From: Sedimentisphaerales bacterium
Lineage (GTDB): Bacteria > Planctomycetota > Phycisphaerae > Sedimentisphaerales > SM23-30
Direction of reading: 5' to 3'
Length of the DNA stretch: 58,960 nt
NCBI GenBank assembly: GCA_016928435.1
Contig: JAFGKT010000010.1
Span: 1 to 58,960 of the forward strand
The first letter of the stretch is position 1; every line of letters starts with the position of its first letter. The position numbers and the translations under genes were made by a program. Shown piece by piece: positions 8,950 through 15,771 of the stretch. Under the pieces are notes generated by a model, which was not told the origin of the DNA, searched no databases, and was given only the letters and a program-made list of their open reading frames with translations.

Positions 8950-10360
8950 TACCCGAATGACAAATGAGATTTTGCTCAAGGCCGATGATCGGGCCTCGCG
9001 CAAAATCCGCGGGGTGGGTGATTCAGTGGGGGGGCTGACTCGGTCATTGAAAGCCGCTTTAGGTGCGGCTGCGGCGTATTTTAGTTTACGGGCCGTGCGC
9101 AATTTTGCGGCTGGATCAATCGCCGCCTATAACCAGCAAGAGGCGGCGGTTACCCAGCTTACTACCTCACTGGAAAATCTCAACGCCGCGGCGGACATGC
9201 CGCGTATGCAGGATTTTGCCAGTGATATCCAAGCGGTGACAACTGAGGGTGATGAGGCTACGCTGTCGCTAATGGCTCTGGGTGCGTCATTGGGTCATAT
9301 GTCTGGTGACACGCTCCAGGCCGCGACAGTGGCCGCTCTGGGCTTTTCTCGCTCTTTAGGGGTTGATACTCGTACCGCCATGACAATGGTGGCCAAGGCG
9401 GCTCAGGGCAATATGACGACGTTTAGCCGCTATGGTATTCAGCTTGACCAGAACATGAGCCAGCAAGAGCAATTTCAGGCGATTTTGCGCCAGGGTGCGG
9501 ATGCCTTTAATCTGGTGACGGCGGAGGCTGACACTCATCAAGGGCGTATGATGCAGTTGTCTAATGCTTGGGGGGACTACAAAGAGCAGATCGGCGAATC
9601 AATTGCCAATATGATCGATGCGATTATTCCTTTTGAGCGATTAAAGGATGTTATAACTAATTGGAAAGACTATGTTGATCTGGCCTTTTTCGGGGCGGGG
9701 CTGACGATTCTTGGTTGGGTGGAGGATGTTAAATATTGGTTTTCTACCACGATTCCGGCGTATCTGAGCTGGCTGGGTCGGAATTGGTATCGGATTTTCG
9801 TGGATATCGGGCGGGGGGTTGCGACTGTGGTTACGAATATGTGGAACAATATCCGGAATTTCTTTTCTGCGGTATGGAGCTGGCTTAGCGGTGATGGTTG
9901 GGATTTTGAATGGACGAGCTTGACGGAGGGTTTCAAGAGTAGCCTGGAGGAGCTACCCCGGATCGCCGAACGGGCCATGACCGATACCGAGCGGTATATG
10001 TCTGACAGTATGGACGATATCCGCCAAACGATCGCTGAGCGTATGGCCGGCGAGGTAGCTGGACCTGATATTGCTGCTTCAGTTGCTGACAGTATCGCCA
10101 ATGCCCAGATGAGTACTGCGACGGAATCGGCCGCTGGCGGTGGTGGTGGTGCGGCCGGTAACGTGGGGAATTTGCCCAACGAATCGCGTTTTTTGACCAT
10201 GCGAACAGGTTCGCCGGTTAATCAGACCGCGCAGAATACAGCGAGGACTGTAACTTTGTTGAGTCAGGTAGTGGCCTTATTACGGCAGCAGTTACCCGGG
10301 CCGGCCGGTGGTGTTGCAGCGTCGGCCGCGGGTGCGATGATAGTGAGTAATATGATATGA
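8942..10360 (+). CDS. Tail tape measure protein
   Basis: The 472-residue product starts at an ATG that overlaps the stop of the frameshifted chaperone. The N-terminal part is helical (LLKADDRASRKIRGVGDSV, then AAYNQQEAAVTQLTTSLENL) and matches tape measure proteins of the lambda-tail length family. A hydrophobic segment at about residues 238-290 has the Trp-rich pattern seen in tape measures, and the C-terminus is glycine/alanine-rich. The family rule of about 0.15 nm per residue gives a tail near 70 nm, which is short for a siphophage. The protein runs through the tail lumen, sets its length and is ejected with the DNA. Confidence 0.82.
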   Translation: MSNTRMTNEILLKADDRASRKIRGVGDSVGGLTRSLKAALGAAAAYFSLRAVRNFAAGSIAAYNQQEAAVTQLTTSLENLNAAADMPRMQDFASDIQAVTTEGDEATLSLMALGASLGHMSGDTLQAATVAALGFSRSLGVDTRTAMTMVAKAAQGNMTTFSRYGIQLDQNMSQQEQFQAILRQGADAFNLVTAEADTHQGRMMQLSNAWGDYKEQIGESIANMIDAIIPFERLKDVITNWKDYVDLAFFGAGLTILGWVEDVKYWFSTTIPAYLSWLGRNWYRIFVDIGRGVATVVTNMWNNIRNFFSAVWSWLSGDGWDFEWTSLTEGFKSSLEELPRIAERAMTDTERYMSDSMDDIRQTIAERMAGEVAGPDIAASVADSIANAQMSTATESAAGGGGGAAGNVGNLPNESRFLTMRTGSPVNQTAQNTARTVTLLSQVVALLRQQLPGPAGGVAASAAGAMIVSNMI

Positions 10361-11211
10361 GTATCGTAGAAGTACGCTATATGGGCCGCGAAACCTCTTC
10401 CAGCAAGCGAGCTGCCGGGGTCGGCACGTTTGCCGGCAATCACGGCGAGGTTTATGAGGTCGAATTTAGTGCCGGCTCCAATCCGCGAACCATGGAAATG
10501 GAGGCGTTGGATTGCCCCAACATCCCCCAGATGTGGGAGGTGCATTTTTATGATCCCTGGATGTTTGTAGTAGCTAGTGAGGGAAGCTGGAAGAGCCCGA
10601 CGTGCGTGCGCGTGGTCGTACAATATGACCGGGTGGCTGATCCCTTGGCCGAACGACCGACGGTACGCTGGAGCCATGCAAATAGTTCGGAGCAAATTGA
10701 TGTTGATATTAACGGTGATCCGATCACTGGAAGCAGTAATGAAACTTACGAGGATCCGGTTACAAAAGACATTCCAGATGTGGTTTTGTATTATCAGGAT
10801 AATGTTGCAGCTTTTGATCACTTGCAGGCTACGGATTTTATCAAATCGCTGAATGACAGACCGTGTTTCGGCCATGCCGTAAAAACAGGCCGAATCATGG
10901 TATATGATGGCGAAGAGATGCGCGCCGGGGATCTGACTTATTGGCGGCGGACCCTGGAAATGCATTTCCGCGATGATGGTTGGGCGGTTCGACGCTCGGA
11001 TCAGGGCTATCGCATTGTGACCGGCACAGACGAGAATGGCTGTAAAACTTACCAGACGATCACCGATGATGAGGGCAATCCGCTTACCAGCCCGAGTTTG
11101 CTGGATGGCAATGGCGGTCTTTTGCCCGACGGTGCCGATCCGGTCTGGAATGAACACGAAATCTACAAAGAACGCAACTGGGACAATCTTGGTATTAATT
11201 TAGAGGGTTAA
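10357..11211 (+). CDS. Predicted distal tail protein, unknown family
   Basis: The 284-residue product starts in an ATGA overlap with the tape measure gene. It is beta-rich with two parts: residues about 1-115 (a tail-tip-like beta domain containing EVEFSAGSNPRTMEMEAL) and a later part with FIKSLNDRPCFGHAVKTGRI and WRRTLEMHFRDDGWAVR. Synteny, the first gene after the tape measure, suggests a distal tail or hub protein. No family motif is recognised. Confidence 0.55.
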   Translation: MSIVEVRYMGRETSSSKRAAGVGTFAGNHGEVYEVEFSAGSNPRTMEMEALDCPNIPQMWEVHFYDPWMFVVASEGSWKSPTCVRVVVQYDRVADPLAERPTVRWSHANSSEQIDVDINGDPITGSSNETYEDPVTKDIPDVVLYYQDNVAAFDHLQATDFIKSLNDRPCFGHAVKTGRIMVYDGEEMRAGDLTYWRRTLEMHFRDDGWAVRRSDQGYRIVTGTDENGCKTYQTITDDEGNPLTSPSLLDGNGGLLPDGADPVWNEHEIYKERNWDNLGINLEG

Positions 11212-11213
11212 TC

Positions 11214-12428
11214 ATGGCAGATAAACGATGGATCGGCGGTGCAGCGGATGTGGCTCAGGTGGATCATGTAACGCCTGCAAATGTTTATTTTGATGATAGT
11301 TTCGAGATCACGCTGGCCGATGATACCGGTGCCTCCGATACGATCAGCTTTACCGCGACGGCTGCATCGGTACAGAACGTGGTGGAAGGGTTGGCGGCAG
11401 CGGCGGCGGCGGCCAAGGCGGCCGGTACCGCCCCTTGGGACGCAGTTACAGTGACGGAAGATGACACCAAGGTCATTATCACCGCCGATACCGCCGGCGT
11501 GCCGTTCTATGTGACGACTTCGACTACTGACGGCGGTGGGACCGACAATCAGACGCTGACCCGCTCTGAAGGTACAGCCAACAGCGGCGACAATGATTAC
11601 AACACCGCCGCGAACTGGAGCCCGGCGGGCGTACCGGAAGCGGCCGACGATGTTTATTTTGAGAATGATGATACTGATATTCTTTACGGCCTGGATCAAT
11701 CGGCGGTGGATCTCTCCAGCTTCAATGTGGCCCAAAGTTTCACCGGTACCTTGGGCACTACCAGCGCTTATTTACAGATCGATGCCGATGATGTGCGGAT
11801 CGGCTATCATAACGGACCCGGCCGGCCTAGCGGATCAAGTCGGATTCGCCTTGATTTAGGCAGTAACGAATGTGACACGGTTATTGAAAACGCCGGCACT
11901 GCATCCAGCACGTCCGACTGTGCGATTAATTTACTGGCCAACAATAGCTCCAGTGATGTCGAAATCCGCAAGGGCAAGGTAGGGCTAGGAAATCTCTACG
12001 GCGAAACCGCTACTTTTGGCGTGGTGATGATCCATTACACCTCTAATCCTCGCAGTGATTGCGAAGTCTATGTGGGTGCGGGGGTAACCCTGACGACGAT
12101 TTACACCGCTGGCGTGACGCGGATTGAGGGATTGGTGACGACGATTAACGCCATGTACGGTACTCTGACAACGGAGGGGGCCAACGGCTATACGGCAGTG
12201 AATGTCTACGGCGCCGCCGCCAATCTGAACGCCGCCGGGACTATTGCGACTTTGAAGGGATACAATGGGGCGGTGATTGATCTGACCAAGAGCCATATCG
12301 CTCGCACTGTTACCGATACTAAGCTGGAGCCGGGTGCTAAGTTGATTACCGATGAGAGTTACGTAACCCACACCAACGGGATCGAATCAATCGCCGGCGG
12401 CGGCAAGATAACCTATCAGGCGGCGTAA
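11214..12428 (+). CDS. Beta-helix-like tail fibre or spike protein
   Basis: The 404-residue product starts behind GAGGG. It opens with a small alpha/beta domain (about 1-115) that includes an alanine-rich helix. From about residue 125 it contains ANWSPAGVPEAADDVYF, a motif common at the start of beta-helix or G8-like domains in surface proteins. The remainder consists of short strands rich in G, T, N and D, as in right-handed beta-helices. Position in the fibre region suggests receptor binding or host glycan contact. No catalytic residues can be assigned. Confidence 0.55.
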   Translation: MADKRWIGGAADVAQVDHVTPANVYFDDSFEITLADDTGASDTISFTATAASVQNVVEGLAAAAAAAKAAGTAPWDAVTVTEDDTKVIITADTAGVPFYVTTSTTDGGGTDNQTLTRSEGTANSGDNDYNTAANWSPAGVPEAADDVYFENDDTDILYGLDQSAVDLSSFNVAQSFTGTLGTTSAYLQIDADDVRIGYHNGPGRPSGSSRIRLDLGSNECDTVIENAGTASSTSDCAINLLANNSSSDVEIRKGKVGLGNLYGETATFGVVMIHYTSNPRSDCEVYVGAGVTLTTIYTAGVTRIEGLVTTINAMYGTLTTEGANGYTAVNVYGAAANLNAAGTIATLKGYNGAVIDLTKSHIARTVTDTKLEPGAKLITDESYVTHTNGIESIAGGGKITYQAA

Positions 12429-12439
12429 GGAGCGATTGC

Positions 12440-12814
12440 ATGGATGGAGGTATAATCCTATCTAAACGCGACGCCGAACGGCTCCAGCGGTCCCTTCGCA
12501 AATCAGAAAGGCCAGCAGATCGACCAATGTCGACTCGACGTCGTTCGCCCCCCATAACCGGTCGACCGATCCGGGCAAAAGTCCAGACCACCGGCACCGG
12601 TACGGCCGATACGATCGGTGTGAAGCGGCTCAGCAACGCCGGCGTTGAGGTTGGTGATGTGATTGATGTCTATGTGGTCGATAGCCGCCTGGAGGTCGAT
12701 CTGGATAGCTATTGGCCGCGGTTGGATGAGGGGGCGGTGGTGCGGATTCAGCAGGTACAAGGGTTTTGGCATTTGGCTAGTCCGATTTTGCATAATGTGG
12801 GGAAATGGTCGTAA
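12440..12814 (+). CDS. Hypothetical phage protein, basic N-terminus
   Basis: The 124-residue product starts behind AAGGAG. It has an Arg-rich, probably disordered N-terminus (about residues 10-45) and a small beta-barrel-like C-terminal domain (about 45-120, with VGDVIDVYVVDSRLEVD). It lies between two fibre-like genes and its stop overlaps the next start by one base (TAATG). No family recognised. A fibre-attachment adaptor is possible. Confidence 0.5.
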   Translation: MDGGIILSKRDAERLQRSLRKSERPADRPMSTRRRSPPITGRPIRAKVQTTGTGTADTIGVKRLSNAGVEVGDVIDVYVVDSRLEVDLDSYWPRLDEGAVVRIQQVQGFWHLASPILHNVGKWS

Positions 12815-13992
12815 TGGGCTTTTTGTATGCTAAACGCAACGCCGCTGGCGGCTTGGAATGTCACGCGGGCAACAAATCTACCGGCGCGGTTTTTCCATGC
12901 AAACGGCGGAGCCCCAATACAGGTCAGATTTATTTGCGAGATAACGGTTTTTGGCTGAACATCATCGGTCAGAAGTTAGCGGCCTTTTATGGGTTTCACA
13001 CTGGAACGTATAGAGGTTCTATTTATGCGCTATGTCATGACGGCACCTATTTGTATGCTGGGGGTTTTTTTTACGGGGTGGAAGGAAATAACGCGCTGTA
13101 TATTGCCATGTTAGATGATGACGGTTGGCAGTGTATGGGGGCTGGTGCTAACGACTTCGTTTACGCTCTATGTCATGACGGCACCTATTTATACGCTGCC
13201 GGTCCATTTACGCAAATGGACGGGATCAGCGTTAATCATATAGCGAAATGGAACCCCGCGACCTCGACATGGTCAGCGGTAGGTGACGGGCTTAACAACA
13301 CTATTTACGCGCTATGTCATGACGGCACCTACTTATATGCCGCTGGCAGCTTCACCTATTCCGGCAGCTCACCGGTGAAACAAGTGGCCAGGTGGACAGG
13401 ATCATCATGGCAGCAAGTTGGTAACGGATTTAACTATAATCCGAAGTGCTTGTTTGCTCAAAGTGGAAATTTATATGTCGGCGGACATTTTGAATTTGAT
13501 GGTGATAGCAATCCGGTAAAGAGGATTGCCGTCTTAAACGGATCGTCATGGCAACAAGTTGGTAACGGAATAGGTGATAATTGGGTACAATGCATTGGTT
13601 ATCATGATAGCAAATTATGTGTCGGTGGCTATTTTATCACCAACGGTGATGGAACCTCATGTTTAAGATTAGCGGAATACACCGGCGGCGTATGGAGTCA
13701 GATAGGCGGCGGGATCAATTATGGCGGTGTGCAGGGGTTGACATCCTACAATGGATTATTATATGTTGCTGGAGATTTTGATATATCTCATGGTGATGTT
13801 GCTGATGGATTAATGACATGGGATGGTAGTCTTTTTGCCGATCCTGGCAGTCCGCCGCGGAGCTTTCCAGGCGATGAATACGTTGTTCTTTTGTATGACA
13901 ATGCTGTATATGTTGGCGGTCAAATGCGCATGATTGGTGGATATACTACCTGTGTGGCCAAACTGGCCGATGAGATATGGTCGGCGATTTAG
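12814..13992 (+). CDS. Beta-propeller-like fibre or receptor-binding protein
   Basis: The 392-residue product starts at ATG 12814 (TAATG overlap; an ATG at 12805 is also in frame). A short head domain (about 1-70) is followed by repeats of about 46-48 residues with the core YALCHDGTYLYAAG and later LYVGGHF, a pattern of beta-propeller blades in phage and surface proteins. Trp-rich ends such as GSSWQQVGNG recur. It is the last plus-strand gene and its stop overlaps the convergent integrase stop by three bases. A receptor-binding or fibre-tip role is inferred from its position. Confidence 0.6.
   Translation: MGFLYAKRNAAGGLECHAGNKSTGAVFPCKRRSPNTGQIYLRDNGFWLNIIGQKLAAFYGFHTGTYRGSIYALCHDGTYLYAGGFFYGVEGNNALYIAMLDDDGWQCMGAGANDFVYALCHDGTYLYAAGPFTQMDGISVNHIAKWNPATSTWSAVGDGLNNTIYALCHDGTYLYAAGSFTYSGSSPVKQVARWTGSSWQQVGNGFNYNPKCLFAQSGNLYVGGHFEFDGDSNPVKRIAVLNGSSWQQVGNGIGDNWVQCIGYHDSKLCVGGYFITNGDGTSCLRLAEYTGGVWSQIGGGINYGGVQGLTSYNGLLYVAGDFDISHGDVADGLMTWDGSLFADPGSPPRSFPGDEYVVLLYDNAVYVGGQMRMIGGYTTCVAKLADEIWSAI
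13027..13344 (+). repeat. Near-identical coding repeats in the propeller gene
   Basis: The same stretch of roughly 35 bases, with core CTATGTCATGACGGCACCTA, begins at 13027, 13165 and 13309. The spacings of 138 and 144 bases equal 46 and 48 codons. The DNA is almost identical at synonymous sites, which suggests recent duplication or gene conversion between blades. Confidence 0.75.
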
Positions 13993-15065
13993 CCTACCTG
14001 CGCCACGATCGCAGCAGCCTTTGCCTGATCACGTTGAGCATAGATTTCGGTTACATCGGCCCGGGCATGTCCCAGAATGACCTGCGCGGCCTCCAGTCCG
14101 TAGGTTTGGCGGATTCGGGTGGCGGCGGCATGGCGTAGTTGATGGGGGTGCCACGGCTCGATTCCAGCGATCTCGCAGGCTCGGGCAATCGCCCGGCGGT
14201 AGCTGTCCTTGCTGTACGCAGCATTGCTGCCCCGCCGCACATCCCGGGGCGAAAACAGCGGCGCATCAATCGCCCGGTCAAAAAACCCCCGCAAAATCTC
14301 CTGAGCCCGCGGTCCGAAAAATACCACCCGCTCCCGGTCGGCATGGCTCATTTTGTGATGGGTCGGCTGATAACGCCAGATAGTGCCGGTCATCTCCAAA
14401 TCTACCTGACGCAGAGGCAAGAGTTCTCCGGATCGGGCCCCGGTTAGCAATTGCAGTTGAATCAGAGCCCAGATGGGTTTGCTTACCAGCGATTCCAGGG
14501 CGGTTATCTGCTCCGGTTTGACCCCGACTACCTTTTTGCCTTCGACGGCGTCACATCGCCCCCTTTTGAGCGGTTCCAGGCAATCTAGAGCGGTCACCTG
14601 TTCGGCTTTGCAGATTCCCCGCACTACCGCCCAGCGGAACATCCTTTTTATCCGCGAGGTTTGGCGGTTGCATTGTTGGCGGACCCACTTCTTTTTGATC
14701 ATCTCCGCGCGGACGGTCTCCAATTGAGCCGGGCCGAACGCCTTGGCCGGCTGATCCCCGTAGAGATTGTTGACCAGTTTGAGGGCCTGTTTGTAGTTGC
14801 CTACCTCAGTCGTTTGATTTCCATCGGGCCGGCGGTAGTAGCTCTGGCAATGGCGATAGAATTGGGCGATCAGTTCGCAGAGGGTGGCCCCTCCGGGTTC
14901 CACTGGCAACATCCCGCCGGCGGCTGCCCATTCGGCGATCAACCGCTGATATTTCTTGCGGCTCTCATCGCTGTCATATCGCCCCAGCATGATTCGCTGG
15001 CAATCGATTTGCACAAAGGCATATTGCCCATTTTTGCGGTATTTTGGTAGTTTAGATAGGCTCAT
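13989..15065 (-). CDS. Tyrosine-type site-specific integrase
   Basis: The 358-residue product has an N-terminal arm (about 1-60), a SAM-like core-binding domain (about 65-165) and a catalytic domain (about 185-350). The active-site residues are visible: Arg in TGARSGEL, His and Arg in HQLRHAAATRI, and the final pair in LGHARADVTEIYAQ, where Tyr is the nucleophile. It catalyses integration and excision of the prophage. ATG 15065 is chosen over TTG 15083 because GGAG precedes it. The gene is 103 bases from the tRNA-Val 3' end and on the same strand, which marks the tRNA as the probable attachment site. Confidence 0.92.
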   Translation of the reverse strand: MSLSKLPKYRKNGQYAFVQIDCQRIMLGRYDSDESRKKYQRLIAEWAAAGGMLPVEPGGATLCELIAQFYRHCQSYYRRPDGNQTTEVGNYKQALKLVNNLYGDQPAKAFGPAQLETVRAEMIKKKWVRQQCNRQTSRIKRMFRWAVVRGICKAEQVTALDCLEPLKRGRCDAVEGKKVVGVKPEQITALESLVSKPIWALIQLQLLTGARSGELLPLRQVDLEMTGTIWRYQPTHHKMSHADRERVVFFGPRAQEILRGFFDRAIDAPLFSPRDVRRGSNAAYSKDSYRRAIARACEIAGIEPWHPHQLRHAAATRIRQTYGLEAAQVILGHARADVTEIYAQRDQAKAAAIVAQVG

Positions 15066-15076
15066 GGCGGTTGCTC

Positions 15077-15091
15077 CGTACAAATTGTACG
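15077..15091. promoter_or_regulatory. Palindrome upstream of the integrase gene
   Basis: CGTACAAATTGTACG has seven-base arms around one central base and lies 12 bases upstream of the integrase start. It could be an operator controlling integrase expression. No regulator gene is visible to pair with it. Confidence 0.45.
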
Positions 15092-15168
15092 TTTTTGCGA
15101 GAGGTCACAACCGCGCCGCCATGAAAGGCAGGTAACGCAAATAGCGTTTCGGCAACTACTTATATCAA

Positions 15169-15242
15169 TGGGCGATACAGGACTTGAACCTGTGACCTCC
15201 TGCATGTCGAGCAGGCGCTCTAGCCAGCTGAGCTAATCGCCC
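15169..15242 (-). tRNA. tRNA-Val (GAC), probable phage attachment site
   Basis: A complete cloverleaf of 74 bases: 7-bp acceptor stem (GGGCGAT/ATCGCCC), D arm GCTC/GAGC, anticodon stem CCTGC/GCAGG with loop TCGACAT, T arm ACAGG/CCTGT with loop TTCAAGT, and discriminator A. The anticodon GAC (15206-15208) reads Val codons. CCA is not encoded. Position 33 reads C where U is almost universal. Its 3' end faces the integrase and the prophage, as expected for integration at a tRNA 3' end. Confidence 0.92.
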
Positions 15243-15259
15243 CGGTCATTGAGGGACTT

Positions 15260-15288
15260 ACTTTACAGGAGAGAGAGGTTGGTGTCAA
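15260..15288 (-). promoter_or_regulatory. Promoter of tRNA-Val
   Basis: On the minus strand, TTGACA (15288-15283), a 17-base spacer and TAAAGT (15265-15260) form a sigma-70-type promoter. Transcription would start about 10 bases before the tRNA and could read on into the integrase gene. Confidence 0.6.
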
Positions 15289-15771
15289 CTATCGTTTTAT
15301 GAAGGGGCGGATTGTGGAATTGATTGGGTGATGTTGAGTCGCTGTGGGGTAAGCGGCGAGGGTGTGGGTGACGTAATGGGTTGCCGTGTATGACTTTATA
15401 GCGGTTGATTAGTTTTTGGGGCTAGGGGTTGGTTTTTGGGGGGAAAAAGATTTTTGCAGTGGCAGGCAGGGGTGATTATACTATCGGGTTTGGTTTTGCT
15501 CCAAGGATTTGATGTCATTGGGACTAAAGTATTTACGGGAGAAAAGGCGAAAGCCGGGCAGAGTAGAAAATGTTAGAGTGGCGGGCGAAGGTGTGATATA
15601 GATCACACTATTTTAATGGATTATACCTTATTTATAGGGTAGTGGTCGGGCAACTCGGCGCGGGGGTGAGATTGATTTATGGGCCAAGACGGTAAGTGGC
15701 GGGCGCGAAGTATTGCGATCAATGTGTTTTTTTTGTGAATGTATAAAGGCCATCGCGGCTGAGGGTGTTGT
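15289..15771. other. Non-coding region upstream of the ETF genes
   Basis: No credible gene was found. The stretch is G/T-rich and contains the CRP-type palindrome at 15591-15608 and A/T-rich -10-like sequences at 15621-15640. It separates the prophage and tRNA from host metabolic genes. Confidence 0.6.
15591..15608. promoter_or_regulatory. CRP/FNR-family binding site
   Basis: GTGTGATATAGATCACAC is a perfect 7+7 palindrome with a 4-base centre and fits the CRP consensus TGTGA-N6-TCACA. Its centre (about 15599.5) is roughly 41-43 bases before a plausible transcription start if TATAGG near 15633 is the -10 element, an activator position. It lies about 165 bases before the etfBA start codon. No regulator of this family is encoded in the window. 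Confidence 0.65.

Larger units (their letters stand above)
1..15242. mobile_element. Right end of a tailed temperate prophage
   Basis: Contiguous plus-strand virion genes (portal, protease/capsid, tail tube, tail chaperone, tape measure, fibres) run from the left edge to 13992 and meet a convergent tyrosine integrase that ends beside tRNA-Val at 15169-15242. The order is that of a long-tailed, siphovirus-like phage. No sheath or baseplate-wedge genes are seen, so a contractile tail is unlikely. Terminase, lysis, replication and repressor genes are absent and would lie left of the window. The right boundary is inferred from the integrase-tRNA arrangement. The second attachment site is not in view. 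Confidence 0.88.
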
